Assembly (NCBI GenBank): GCA_002356515.1
Contig: AP017605.1
Span: 4,721,001 to 4,785,000 of the forward strand
Origin: Mesorhizobium loti
Lineage (GTDB): Bacteria; Pseudomonadota; Alphaproteobacteria; Rhizobiales; Rhizobiaceae
Length of the DNA stretch: 64,000 bases
Reading direction: 5' to 3'
This document shows positions 35,241-44,864 of the stretch, one piece after another (within the stretch, counting starts at the first letter, position 1; every line of letters starts with the position of its first letter). The notes under the pieces are model-generated. The model had not been told where the DNA came from and did not search any database. It saw only the letters and a list, made by a program, of their open reading frames with translations. A program made the position numbers and the translations under genes.

Positions 35241-36269
35241 TCAGGGCCGGCCTGGCACCATCAGCACCTTGACCTCGCCGGCCGCCGGCGGATTGGCGAT
35301 CACATCAGCCGCCTCTTCGAGCGGCACCTGCCTGGAGATCAGCCGGTCGATCTCGATCGCACCCGACGCGATCAGGTCGGCGGCACGGCGATGCGTATAG
35401 GGATTGAGGAACGAGCCGACCACCTTCAATTCCCGAAACAGCAGGTCAAAGGGCTCGAATTCCGCCTTCATGCCTTGTGGCGTCACGCCGACGATGACGA
35501 CCGTGCCTCCGGCTCTCGCCAGCCGCATCGACTGCTCGACGGTGTCGCGCACGCCGGCGCATTCGAACACCACGTCGACGCCGCCTGGCATCAGGCCCGC
35601 CGGTCCGGCAACGGCATCGATGACATCGCCGGCTGTAGGGTCGACCGTCGCTGTCGCGCCGAGTTCCTCGGCGAGCGCGCGCCGCGAGGCCTGCCTGGTC
35701 GACAGGATGATGGTCGTGGCGCCGGCCAGCCGCGCCAATTGCACGGTGAGCAGGCCGATCACGCCTCCGCCGAGCACGATCACCGAACTGCCCGGCCTGA
35801 TCTCGGCAAGGTCGACGCCATGCAGGCAGCAGCCGAGCGGCTCGCAGAAGGCGCCATGCGTCGGCGGCAAGTCGGCGGGCAGGATGAAAGCCTGTTTCTG
35901 CGGCAGCACGACATACTCGGCAAAGCCGCCATCGCGGTGGATGCCGATGGCATTGAGATTGCGGCAGAGATTGACCCGGCCGGCATGGCAATGCGGGCAT
36001 CGCCCGCAGGCGATGTTGGGATCGCCGGTGACACGGTCGCCGACGGCAAAGCCGGAGACGGTGTTGCCGACCGCCTCGACGATGCCGGAAAATTCATGCC
36101 CGGGTGTCACCGGCGGCCGGCAGGGGAATTCGCCATGGAAGAGGTGGCGGTCGGTGCCGCAGACACCGCAGGCCTCGATCCGCACCAGAAGCTCATCCGG
36201 GCCGGGGACAGGTTTGTCCACCTCACGCAGCGCTATGCTGCCCACCGCCTCCAGCCGCACCGCTTTCAT
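35241..36269 (-). CDS. Zinc-dependent alcohol/polyol dehydrogenase
   Basis: 342-residue medium-chain dehydrogenase. Catalytic zinc ligands are Cys37 (GVCGTD), His58 and Glu59 (GHEF). The four structural-zinc cysteines 88, 91, 94 and 102 are in CGRCPHCHAGRVNLC, and the Rossmann fold starts at VIVLGGGVIGLL. The arrangement resembles sorbitol or threonine dehydrogenases. Start at 36269 (MKAVRLEAVG). It follows the TRAP permease gene with a 13-bp gap on the same strand, so it may oxidise the imported solute. The exact alcohol is unknown. Confidence 0.9.
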   Translation of the reverse strand: MKAVRLEAVGSIALREVDKPVPGPDELLVRIEACGVCGTDRHLFHGEFPCRPPVTPGHEFSGIVEAVGNTVSGFAVGDRVTGDPNIACGRCPHCHAGRVNLCRNLNAIGIHRDGGFAEYVVLPQKQAFILPADLPPTHGAFCEPLGCCLHGVDLAEIRPGSSVIVLGGGVIGLLTVQLARLAGATTIILSTRQASRRALAEELGATATVDPTAGDVIDAVAGPAGLMPGGVDVVFECAGVRDTVEQSMRLARAGGTVVIVGVTPQGMKAEFEPFDLLFRELKVVGSFLNPYTHRRAADLIASGAIEIDRLISRQVPLEEAADVIANPPAAGEVKVLMVPGRP

Positions 36270-36282
36270 GGCGTCGTCCCCA

Positions 36283-38076
36283 TCAGTTGAAGCTCGGCGG
36301 CTGCGAAAGGTCTGGCGCCGGTGTCGCTGGCTTGGACGGCGGCGCATCGCCGAAACTCGGCGGTTGCGACAGGTCCGGCGTGCCAGGCGCGGCCGGTGCG
36401 CTGCCGCCATTGGCAGGGGCCGTGCCACCAGCCGGCGGTGTACCGAGCGGTGACAGGCCGGGCGCATCCGGCACCTTGTAGTCGATCGTGCCCGGATCGA
36501 TCGCCGTGCCCTTATAGCGCATCACCATTTGCGGGAAGGCGATGGTCAGTCCGATCATCACCACCTGGATCAGGACGAAGGGCACCGCGCCCCAATAGAT
36601 CTGGCCGGTCGTCACCGGCGCGATCTGCTTGCCGGTGAGGCGGTCGAGATAGGGCACGCGGGCGGCGACCGAGCGCAGGTAGAACAGCGCGAAGCCGAAG
36701 GGCGGGTGCATGAAGCTGGTCTGCATGTTGACGCCGAGCAGCACGCCGAACCAGATCAGGTCGATGCCGAGCTTGTCGGCTGCCGGCGCCAGCAGCGGCA
36801 CGATGATGAAGGCCAGCTCGAAGAAGTCGAGGAAGAAGGCCAGGAAGAAGACGAGGAAATTGACGCCGATCAGGAAGCCGACTTCGCCACCCGGCAGCGA
36901 GGTCAACAGGTGTTCGACCCAGATGTGGCCGTTGACGCCGTAGAAGGTCAGCGAGAAGACGCGCGCGCCGATCAGGATGAACAGCACGAAGGACGACAGC
37001 CGCGTCGTCGAGGTCAGCGCCTGCTTGATAACGTCCAGCGACAGCCGGCCTTTTGCCGCTGCCATGATCAATGCGCCGACGGAGCCCATGGCGCCGCCTT
37101 CGGTCGGCGTGGCGATGCCGAGGAAGATGGTGCCAAGCACCAGGAAAATCAGCGCCAGCGGCGGAATCAGCACGATGACCACCTGCTGCGCCAGCCTGGA
37201 CATCATGTTGAAGTTCAGGCGTTTGTCGGCAATTGCCACGATATAGATGAAGAGCACCCCTACGGTGGCGCCGAGAATGTCGGCATTGTCGCCATGGGTT
37301 GGGGCGAGATAGCGATACGCGGCATAGGAGATAGCCACCGCCACCACCAGCGCCACCAGCAACGACAGAACGCCGTGGCCGAGCGTACGGGCCTCGAGCG
37401 GCAGAGCCGGCACCGACTTCGGCCGGACGATTGACATGATCAGGATGTAGAGCGCGTAGAGGCCGGTCAGCACCAGACCCGGGATCAGTGCGCCGGCATA
37501 CATGTCGCCGACCGAGCGGCCGAGCTGGTCGGCAAGCACGATCAGCACCAGCGAGGGCGGGATGATCTGGGCAAGCGTGCCGGATGCCGCGATGACACCG
37601 GCAGCCAGCCGGCGGTCGTAGCCGTAGCGCAGCATGATCGGCAGCGAGATCAGACCCATGGCGATGACGGATGCCGCCACCACGCCGGTGGTCGCCGCCA
37701 GCAGCGCGCCGACGAAGATGACTGCGTAGGCAAGGCCGCCGCGGATCGGCCCGAACAGTTGGCCGATCGTGTCGAGCAGGTCCTCGGCCATGCCGGATCG
37801 TTCGAGCACGATGCCCATGAAGGTGAAGAACGGAATGGCCAGCAGCGTGTCGTTCGACATCACCCTGCTGCCGTAGAAATTATCCGGCAGTGCGTGCAGA
37901 AGCGGCCAGGCGAGGTTGATCGATCCACCAGAATAGGGCGAGAGGAGCACGCCGATGAAGAAGAACATCAAGCCGTTGGCGGCCAGCGAGAAGGCCACGG
38001 GGTAGCCGATCAGCAGGAAGATGATCAGCGAGGCGAACATGATCGGTGCCATGTTCTGGGCGATGAATTCCATCAT
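36283..38076 (-). CDS. TRAP transporter large permease DctM with Pro-rich tail
   Basis: Inner-membrane subunit carrying solute with Na+ or H+, 597 residues. It has about a dozen helices, with family blocks FFTFMGIVLERSGMAEDLLDTIG, GASGTLAQIIPPSLVLIVLADQLG-like and IATPTEGGAMGSVGA. It is longer than the usual ~430 residues because of extra loops and a ~70-residue Pro/Ala-rich cytoplasmic or periplasmic tail in which DLSQPPSF occurs twice, once at the very end. The start overlaps the dctQ stop by 4 bases. It partners with the binding protein at 33365. Confidence 0.92.
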   Translation of the reverse strand: MMEFIAQNMAPIMFASLIIFLLIGYPVAFSLAANGLMFFFIGVLLSPYSGGSINLAWPLLHALPDNFYGSRVMSNDTLLAIPFFTFMGIVLERSGMAEDLLDTIGQLFGPIRGGLAYAVIFVGALLAATTGVVAASVIAMGLISLPIMLRYGYDRRLAAGVIAASGTLAQIIPPSLVLIVLADQLGRSVGDMYAGALIPGLVLTGLYALYILIMSIVRPKSVPALPLEARTLGHGVLSLLVALVVAVAISYAAYRYLAPTHGDNADILGATVGVLFIYIVAIADKRLNFNMMSRLAQQVVIVLIPPLALIFLVLGTIFLGIATPTEGGAMGSVGALIMAAAKGRLSLDVIKQALTSTTRLSSFVLFILIGARVFSLTFYGVNGHIWVEHLLTSLPGGEVGFLIGVNFLVFFLAFFLDFFELAFIIVPLLAPAADKLGIDLIWFGVLLGVNMQTSFMHPPFGFALFYLRSVAARVPYLDRLTGKQIAPVTTGQIYWGAVPFVLIQVVMIGLTIAFPQMVMRYKGTAIDPGTIDYKVPDAPGLSPLGTPPAGGTAPANGGSAPAAPGTPDLSQPPSFGDAPPSKPATPAPDLSQPPSFN

Positions 38077-38657
38077 GAGCGCACCTCGTCGGCCAATGCC
38101 TTGGCTTCGAGTTCGGCTTGCTCATGTGCCGATATGAACGGATTGGGGTCGTCCATGTCGCCGCGCATGATGGCGATTTTCTTGATGATTTCGGAAATGC
38201 CCTGCAGCGCGAGCAGGAAAAAGCCGACCAGCAGGATGGCCTTGGCCGGCCAGATGATGAGCCCGCCGGAGTTGTTGGACATCTCGCCGCTGCGGAACGA
38301 CAGGGATACGTAGGGAACGAAATAGAACACCATCAGCGTCACGAACGGCATCAGGAAGAGGAGATGGCCGAGAAGGTCGATCCAGTGCTGCACGCGGCGT
38401 GAAAACAGGCCGTAGACGATGTCGATGCGGATATGCTCGTTCTGCTTGAGCGTATAGGCGGCAGCCAGCATGAAGGCGGCGCCGAACAGGTACCATTGCA
38501 GCTCCAGCCAGGCATTCGACGAAATGTCGAAGAGCTTGCGGATTACGGCGTTGGCCGCGCTCACCAGGATCGCCAGCAGGATCAGCCAGGATACCGATTT
38601 GCCGATGAATTCATTGAGGCGGTCGATGCCCCGCGACAGAGCGAGCGGCCCTTCCAT
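38073..38657 (-). CDS. TRAP transporter small permease DctQ
   Basis: 194-residue, four-helix subunit that joins DctM. The family motif WLELQWYLFGAAFMLAAAYTLKQNEHIRIDI is clear. Start at 38657 follows GGGAGGACTGC, almost the same ribosome site as that of the separate binding-protein gene (GGGAGGAACTGC), which fits a common origin of the operon halves. It is first in a dctQ-dctM-alcohol dehydrogenase transcript. Confidence 0.92.
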   Translation of the reverse strand: MEGPLALSRGIDRLNEFIGKSVSWLILLAILVSAANAVIRKLFDISSNAWLELQWYLFGAAFMLAAAYTLKQNEHIRIDIVYGLFSRRVQHWIDLLGHLLFLMPFVTLMVFYFVPYVSLSFRSGEMSNNSGGLIIWPAKAILLVGFFLLALQGISEIIKKIAIMRGDMDDPNPFISAHEQAELEAKALADEVRS

Positions 38658-38840
38658 GCAGTCCTCCCTTTGTACCGAAGGCGTGCCGGCTCCCCCTGCC
38701 GTCACGCCGCGTGGCCCAACGGTATGCCGTGCGTGGCCGGACGGGTCAACACGGATGGGAGCGGCAAAACGGGATTGGATGAAGGGCGGGGCCGGACAAG
38801 GGCAGTCTGCCCCGGCGTCATACAACCAAAGTCTGATGGT

Positions 38841-39767
38841 TCAGACGACCTTGCTGGTGTCGCGGCCGGCGCCGATCAGGATCAGCATGGCCACAAGGAA
38901 CAGATACATCCACGCGTCGCGCCATTCGAGCGGAAAATAGCCGGCCCACAATGATTCGGCCATGCCGAAGGCTGCTGCGCCGAGTGCTGCCCGTGGCGGT
39001 GAGAGATAGCCGCCGACCGCCGTCACGAACAGGATCTTCAGGCCGTAGACGAGGCCGGAGCCGAAGCTGACATTGCCGTAGTAGAGGCTGGCCATGACGC
39101 CGGCCAGCGCGGCGCAGAAGCCACCGAGCAGCACGGCATGCCGGAATACGCTTCGCACATCGACACCGCACAGGGCTGCGGCGCGTGGATCGTCGGAGAC
39201 AGCGCGCCAGCGCCGGCCGAAGTTGGAGCGGGCAAACGCAGATGTGGCAAGTGCGACCGCTGACAGCACCACCGCGCAGTCGAGCACCTGGATCAGCGTC
39301 AGCGTCGCCTTGAAGCCGGCGCCTTCGGCGAAGACGATGGGCTGTGCCAGCATTGGCGGCAGCCACAGATCATGCGTGTCGGCCGCGATACGGCTTGCTT
39401 CCGACAAGACGATCAGGATGCCGAGCGTCGTCACCACGATGGCGTTGGGCGAGCGGTCGGCCAACGGTTCAAAGACGCTGCGCGACAGGACATGGCTGAT
39501 CAGCGCGGCATACAGGAATGCCGCCACCACGCCGAACAGCACCGACGCCAGCAGCGTCAGCCACAGCACCTGGTAGCCGAAGGCGACGCTCAGGATCATT
39601 GCCTGGCCGCAGAAGGCGAACAGCGCCCCATAGGCGAGGTTGGTGCGGTGCAGGATGCCGTTGATCAGCACGTAGCCGAAGGCGAGCAGCGCGTAGAGCG
39701 CGCCCGAATGCAGCCCGTTCAGCACCTGCTGGAGGAAATAGAGCATGCTCAACAACACCAGAAGCAT
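38841..39767 (-). CDS. LivH-type branched-chain amino acid ABC transporter permease, orphan
   Basis: About 308 residues, eight or nine membrane helices. The family pattern includes LNGLHSGALYALLAFGYVLINGILHRTNLAYGALF and the EAA-like RWRAVSDDPRAAALCGVD, which docks the ATPase. No livM, livG, livF or binding-protein gene is next to it, so it must use partners from elsewhere or be a relic; the reading frame is intact. The start is uncertain: 39767 has GGGCGAG upstream, and 39746 (MLYFLQQVLNG) also fits. Confidence 0.83.
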   Translation of the reverse strand: MLLVLLSMLYFLQQVLNGLHSGALYALLAFGYVLINGILHRTNLAYGALFAFCGQAMILSVAFGYQVLWLTLLASVLFGVVAAFLYAALISHVLSRSVFEPLADRSPNAIVVTTLGILIVLSEASRIAADTHDLWLPPMLAQPIVFAEGAGFKATLTLIQVLDCAVVLSAVALATSAFARSNFGRRWRAVSDDPRAAALCGVDVRSVFRHAVLLGGFCAALAGVMASLYYGNVSFGSGLVYGLKILFVTAVGGYLSPPRAALGAAAFGMAESLWAGYFPLEWRDAWMYLFLVAMLILIGAGRDTSKVV

Positions 39768-39888
39768 CTCGCCCAGAGGGTTTGGGACGACGGAATGCTC
39801 GAGACAAGGCCACGATACCGTGCGCATCGGAGGTTTGCATCGTCGAATCTAACTTGTCAAATGCGATTTATCGGTTAGATTTTGTGGC

Positions 39889-40500
39889 ATGACGGTTGCC
39901 TGGACCCCACACCGCTTCACCGGCGGCTTGCTCGCGCTTGATACGGCGAACACCGTCGTGCTGCGTGGCGATCCGGAGCGCACGTTCGACCGTTTCGACG
40001 ATCCGGCCGAAATCGCCCGCTTTGCCGATGCAGCCAGCGGCTTTCGCGCCGCCGAACTCGGCGACCGGCGGCTGACGGTGTCTTCGCCGACGGCAATCGC
40101 TCCGATAGTGCTGTCGATCCGCGAGACGACCGACCGGCTGTTTCGCGGCGCGGTGGCGAAGGGCGCGGTTTCCACCGCCGACCTGCCTGATTTCCTGCAT
40201 GCCTGTGCGGCGGGCCTGGCCGGCAGCCGGACCGAGATCGGCGCGCCGGGAAGGCCGTTCGGTGATCCCCTGGCGCCGATCGCCTTTGAGGCGGCGCTGG
40301 CGGTCTCGGCGCTTTCGCTGCTGCGCAACGACACCGTCGCGAGGCTGAGGATCTGTCCCAACTGCACCTGGCTGTTCGTCGACAGAAGCCGCAATTCCAG
40401 CCGCCTTTGGTGCGACATGGCGGTGTGCGGCAACCGACAGAAGGCAAGTCGTCACTATCGCCGCCGCCGCATGGCGGCCCATGAGGTCAAGGATGCCTAG
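39889..40500 (+). CDS. CGNR zinc-finger / ABATE-domain regulator
   Basis: 203-residue protein with an N-terminal ABATE domain (FTGGLLALDTANTVVLRGDPERTFDRF) and a C-terminal CGNR zinc finger, CPNC...WCDMAVCGNRQKASRHYRR, whose four cysteines bind zinc and whose basic tail probably contacts DNA. These proteins are thought to be stress-related transcription regulators. It diverges from the orphan LivH gene across 121 bp and overlaps the next lipoprotein gene by 8 bases. Confidence 0.88.
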   Translation: MTVAWTPHRFTGGLLALDTANTVVLRGDPERTFDRFDDPAEIARFADAASGFRAAELGDRRLTVSSPTAIAPIVLSIRETTDRLFRGAVAKGAVSTADLPDFLHACAAGLAGSRTEIGAPGRPFGDPLAPIAFEAALAVSALSLLRNDTVARLRICPNCTWLFVDRSRNSSRLWCDMAVCGNRQKASRHYRRRRMAAHEVKDA

Positions 40501-41026
40501 AGGAGTTTCACGCGCGCTCGTTGCCGGCGCCTTGTTGATTGCCGCCGCGACCCTCGGCGCCTGCCGCGACACTGGCGGCGAGGGCAAGCTGTTCGAGGTT
40601 TCCGGCAAGATTTTCGTCTTCAATTACCGTCTCGCCAGGGCGACTTACGTCGTGACGCTGCGGCCCTTGCAGCCGATGGGCGAGGGTCAGGTGGCGGTTG
40701 CCAGCTTCCAGAACCCAGCCGGCGGCGCACCGTTGGTGGTCGAGCAGAAAGTCTGGCCGAAGCTTGACAAGGTGAGCCTGGAAAGCCCGGCCCTGACCTG
40801 CATCGTCAAGAACAAGCCCTATGCCATCGCCATCAGCATCAAGGGCGCCGACGGCGCGATCTTGCAGAAAATCGACACCACACTGATGTCGACGGAAGAC
40901 CAGTCGATCCTGCCCGACCGGCCGCTGGTCATGGATCAGCTCTATACGGCCAACCCCGACCTCGCCGGCCATCCCGACGGCAAGCTGCCGGGCGAGCCGA
41001 AGCCGGACTGCTCGAAAGCCGGCTGA
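40493..41026 (+). CDS. Hypothetical lipoprotein
   Basis: 177 residues with a lipoprotein signal: basic start MPRGVSRALVAGALLIAAAT and lipobox LGAC at about residue 25-28, so it is probably anchored to a membrane by Cys28. The mature domain begins GEGKLFEVSGKIFVFNYRLARATYVVTL and looks beta-rich. No family recognised. It overlaps the CGNR gene by 8 bases; GAGGTCAAGG precedes the ATG at 40493. Co-expression with the CGNR regulator is likely. Confidence 0.72.
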   Translation: MPRGVSRALVAGALLIAAATLGACRDTGGEGKLFEVSGKIFVFNYRLARATYVVTLRPLQPMGEGQVAVASFQNPAGGAPLVVEQKVWPKLDKVSLESPALTCIVKNKPYAIAISIKGADGAILQKIDTTLMSTEDQSILPDRPLVMDQLYTANPDLAGHPDGKLPGEPKPDCSKAG

Positions 41027-41243
41027 CACCTTCCGACAGCAGCGATTCCGGCCGGAATTTTCGTGCGCAGCAGCACTGTCGGCGCGTGGTTTCATGCGTG
41101 GTCCGGCGCCCATCGGACTGTTTGTTGCGCGTTGCCTGGCCCCTGCGATTTTGTTTGACCTCACTTGCAAGGGGAGAAAGGATGCGTCATCCGATCCCGA
41201 CGTTGGCCGCTTCCCCGCGCGGCCTTCGCAGAGGAAATGCCTG

Positions 41244-44200
41244 ATGACGCTGCATGATGTCGCGCTCGACGACAAGTTCGATCTCGGAAAGGAGCGCATC
41301 TTCCTGTCCGGCGCGCAGGCGGTCATCCGCATGCTCCTGATGCAGCGCGAGCGCGACCGTCGCGCCGGCCTCAACACGGCCGGCTTCGTCTCCGGCTATC
41401 GCGGCTCGCCGCTCGGCGGCCTCGACATGCAGCTGTGGAAGGCGAAGAAGCAGCTCGCCGGGGCCGATATCGTTTTCCAGCCCGGCCTCAACGAGGAGCT
41501 TGCCGCCACAGCCTGCTGGGGATCGCAGCAGACCGAGCTTCTGGGCGAGGGCACCCATGATGGCGTCTTTTCCGTCTGGTACGGCAAAGGCCCGGGCGTC
41601 GATCGTTCCGGCGACGTGTTCCGCCACGCCAATCTCGCCGGCTCGTCCAAGCATGGCGGTGTGCTTGCCCTGATGGGCGACGACCACATGGCCGAATCCT
41701 CGACCAATGCGCATGCCACCGAATTCCTCTTCGTCGACACCATGGTGCCGATCCTCAACCCGGCCGGCGTCCAGGAGATCATCGACTACGGCCTGTACGG
41801 CTTTGCCATGTCGCGTTTCGCCGGCACCTGGGCGGCGATCAAATGCGTCAAGGACAACATAGAATCGACGGCCTCGGTCGATGCCTCGCTCGAACGGCTC
41901 AACATCGTCGTGCCGGAGTTCGACATGCCGCCGGGCGGGCTCAACATCCGTCACGAGATCGACATGCTGGGCCAGGAGGAGCGGCTGCACGAATACAAGC
42001 GTGCCGCGGCTTCCGCCTTCATCCACGCCAATGGGCTGAACCACATCGTCTATTCGGGCGGCCGCAACCCCAAGCTCGGCATCATCACGCTCGGCAAAAG
42101 CTATCTCGACGTCCGCCAGGCGCTGGAGGATATCGGCATCGACGAGGCCGCCGCCAACCGCATCGGTGTGCGGCTGTTCAAGGTCGGCTGCCCTTGGCCG
42201 CTCGACCTCCACCACATCGCCGACTTTGCCCGTGGCCTCGACACCATCGTCGTCGTCGAGGAGAAACGCTCGCTGATCGAGGTGCAACTGCGCGAAAGCC
42301 TCTACGGCACCGCCTCGCAGCCAGTCATCGTCGGCAAGAAGGACGAGCGCGGCGATTGGCTTTTCCCGGCCAAGGGTGCGCTAGACCCCAACGAGATTGC
42401 CATCGCCCTTGGCGAAAGGATCGTCAAAACCATCGGCCCGTCGGAAGAGATTTCGGCGCGGGTGGCGAAATTGCGCCAGTTCCAGGCGATGCTGGCGGAC
42501 GCCACCGACATCGGTTCACGCACGCCCTTCTTCTGCTCGGGCTGTCCGCACAACTCCTCGACCAAGGTGCCCGATGGCTCCATCGCCGCCGCCGGCATCG
42601 GCTGCCATTTCATGGCGCTGTGGATGGATCGCAACACGCTCGGCTTCACGGCGATGGGCGGCGAAGGTGCACAGTGGGTCGGCCAGGCGCCATTCTCCAA
42701 GCGCGGCCACATCTTCCAGAATCTCGGTGACGGCACCTACAACCATTCCGGTACGCTGGCGATCCGCTTCGCGCTGTCGAGCGAAGCCAACATCACCTAC
42801 AAGATCCTCTACAACGATGCGGTGGCGATGACCGGCGGCCAGCCGCATGAGGGCGGCCTGACGGTGGATATGATCGCCAGGCAGGTGCGGGCAGAGGGCG
42901 TCGACCGCATCGCCATCGTCACCGATGAGCCCGACAAATATGCCGGCAAGGCCGAATTTCCGGCCGGCGCCACCATCCATCACCGCGACGACCTCGATCT
43001 CGTCCAGCGCGAGCTGCGCGACGTCAAGGGCGTGTCGATCCTGCTCTATGACCAAACCTGCGCTGCCGAAAAACGCCGGCGCCGCAAGCGCGGTACCTTT
43101 CCCGATCCCGACAAGCGCGTCTTCATCAACGAACTGGTTTGCGAAGGCTGCGGTGACTGCGGCGTGCAGTCGAACTGCGTCTCGATCCAGCCGGTCGAGA
43201 CCGAATTCGGCCGCAAGCGCAAGATCGACCAGTCGAGCTGCAACAAGGACTTCTCCTGCGTCAACGGCTTCTGCCCGTCCTTCGTCACCGTGCATGGCGC
43301 CAAGATCCGCAAGGCCGAGGGCCTTGCCGGCAAGACCGATCCGCTTGACGGCGTGCCGACACCTGCCGAGTTCCCGCTTGGCGAGCAAGGCTGGGCGGCG
43401 ATCATCGACGGTGTCGGCGGCACCGGCGTCGTCACCGTCGGTGCCGTGCTCGGCATGGCGGCTCACCTCGAGGACAAGGGCTGCGGCATGATCGACATGG
43501 CCGGCCTTGCCCAGAAGGGCGGCTCGGTGTTCACCCACGTCCGCATCGCGCGCACGCCGGACGACATCCATGCCATCCGCGTCTCGGCGGGCAAGGCCGA
43601 CCTCGTGCTTGGTTGCGACCTCGTCGTGTCCGGCGCCAAGAAGGTGCTGACGGCGGTACGCGAGGGCCATACGATCTTCCTCGCCAACACCGCCGAGATC
43701 ATGCCCGGCGAGTTTGCCCGGTCGGCGGATTTCTCCTTGCCGATAGAGCGCCTGAAGAAGGCGATCCGCACCGCGGCCGGCGACGACAAGGCGCATTTCT
43801 TCGACGCCACCCGCACCGCCACATCGCTGTTTGGCAATTCGCTTGGCGCCAACATGTTCATGCTCGGCTTTGCCTTCCAGCATGGCGGCCTGCCACTGTC
43901 GGCCGAGGCGGTCGAGAAGGCGATCGAGCTCAACGGCGAAGCGGTGGCCATGAACATCGCCGCCTTCCGCTGGGGCCGTCGCGCGGCGCACCAGCCGGAT
44001 TTCGTGCGTGGCCTCGTCGCCCAGCCGGGCAAGGCGGGACAGACCGCCCCGATCGCACAGACGCTGGACGAGATCATTGCCCGCCGTGTCGCCTTCCTGA
44101 GCGCTTACCAGAACGCCGCTTACGGCAAGCGCTATGCCGACAGGATTTCTGCGCTGCGGGCGGCAGAAACGAAGGCCATGCCGGGTTCAACTGTTGTGAC

Positions 44201-44723
44201 CGAGGCGGGAGCCAAAAGCCTGTTCAAGCTGATGGCGATCAAGGATGAATATGAGGTGGCGCGGCTCTACACCGACGGCTCCTTCGCCGCCGAGCTTGGC
44301 AAGCAGTTCCAGAGCTACGAGAAGCTCGAATTCCACCTTGCCCCGCCGATCATGGGCCGTCGCGGCAATGATGGAAGCCCCCGCAAATCGAGCTTCGGCC
44401 CGTGGATGATGAAGGGGTTTCGCGCGCTGGCGGCGCTGAAGGGCCTGCGCGGCACCGTTTTCGACCTGTTCGGCTACACCGCTGAACGACGCATGGAACG
44501 GCAGCTTTTGGCACAGTATGAGGGCGATCTTGAGCTCGTCGCCAGGTCGCTGGCGCCTGATAAGGCCGATGCGGCGGTTGCTCTCGTCTCGGTCCCCGCG
44601 CTTATCCGCGGCTATGGCCATGTCCGGCAGGCCAGTGCCGAAAAGGCCGCGGGCGAGCGCCAAAGGCTGCTGGCGCGCCTGTCGAGCACGCCGACGCGGG
44701 CAGAACTTCAGGCCGCCGAATGA
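41244..44723 (+). CDS. Indolepyruvate:ferredoxin oxidoreductase, IorA-IorB fused
   Basis: 1159-residue thiamine-diphosphate enzyme that oxidatively decarboxylates aryl- or other 2-oxoacids to acyl-CoA with ferredoxin as electron acceptor. The order is a pyrimidine-binding alpha domain (GFVSGYRGSPLGGLDMQL), a TPP domain (GEGAQWVGQAPFSK, GDGTYNHSG), an iron-sulfur segment around residues 633-650 (CEGCGDCGVQSNC), then the gamma domain (GVGGTGVVTVGAVLGMAAH, AQKGGSVFTHVRIA) and a long C-terminal extension. Aerobic Proteobacteria commonly have this fused form. Start at 41244 follows AGAGGAA. It is transcribed alone. Confidence 0.92.
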   Translation: MTLHDVALDDKFDLGKERIFLSGAQAVIRMLLMQRERDRRAGLNTAGFVSGYRGSPLGGLDMQLWKAKKQLAGADIVFQPGLNEELAATACWGSQQTELLGEGTHDGVFSVWYGKGPGVDRSGDVFRHANLAGSSKHGGVLALMGDDHMAESSTNAHATEFLFVDTMVPILNPAGVQEIIDYGLYGFAMSRFAGTWAAIKCVKDNIESTASVDASLERLNIVVPEFDMPPGGLNIRHEIDMLGQEERLHEYKRAAASAFIHANGLNHIVYSGGRNPKLGIITLGKSYLDVRQALEDIGIDEAAANRIGVRLFKVGCPWPLDLHHIADFARGLDTIVVVEEKRSLIEVQLRESLYGTASQPVIVGKKDERGDWLFPAKGALDPNEIAIALGERIVKTIGPSEEISARVAKLRQFQAMLADATDIGSRTPFFCSGCPHNSSTKVPDGSIAAAGIGCHFMALWMDRNTLGFTAMGGEGAQWVGQAPFSKRGHIFQNLGDGTYNHSGTLAIRFALSSEANITYKILYNDAVAMTGGQPHEGGLTVDMIARQVRAEGVDRIAIVTDEPDKYAGKAEFPAGATIHHRDDLDLVQRELRDVKGVSILLYDQTCAAEKRRRRKRGTFPDPDKRVFINELVCEGCGDCGVQSNCVSIQPVETEFGRKRKIDQSSCNKDFSCVNGFCPSFVTVHGAKIRKAEGLAGKTDPLDGVPTPAEFPLGEQGWAAIIDGVGGTGVVTVGAVLGMAAHLEDKGCGMIDMAGLAQKGGSVFTHVRIARTPDDIHAIRVSAGKADLVLGCDLVVSGAKKVLTAVREGHTIFLANTAEIMPGEFARSADFSLPIERLKKAIRTAAGDDKAHFFDATRTATSLFGNSLGANMFMLGFAFQHGGLPLSAEAVEKAIELNGEAVAMNIAAFRWGRRAAHQPDFVRGLVAQPGKAGQTAPIAQTLDEIIARRVAFLSAYQNAAYGKRYADRISALRAAETKAMPGSTVVTEAGAKSLFKLMAIKDEYEVARLYTDGSFAAELGKQFQSYEKLEFHLAPPIMGRRGNDGSPRKSSFGPWMMKGFRALAALKGLRGTVFDLFGYTAERRMERQLLAQYEGDLELVARSLAPDKADAAVALVSVPALIRGYGHVRQASAEKAAGERQRLLARLSSTPTRAELQAAE

Positions 44724-44808
44724 TGGATACGCCTTGTTTACCTGAAGCTTGATTTTCCAGGTCTGCCCTGCATTTGCGGGCCCCGGTAACCGGGCCGAAG
44801 TCACTGTT

Positions 44809-44849
44809 CTAAGCCTTTCTTAAGGCGGGTGTGACATGACAAGGCTTAG
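44809..44849. promoter_or_regulatory. Inverted repeat upstream of GGDEF-EAL gene
   Basis: CTAAGCCTT (44809-44817) and AAGGCTTAG (44841-44849) are exact inverted 9-mers with 23 bases between, ending 15 bp before the ATG at 44865. It could be an operator or a leader hairpin hiding the ribosome site, which is otherwise weak. Confidence 0.4.
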
Positions 44850-44864
44850 CGTTGGGCCGACAAT

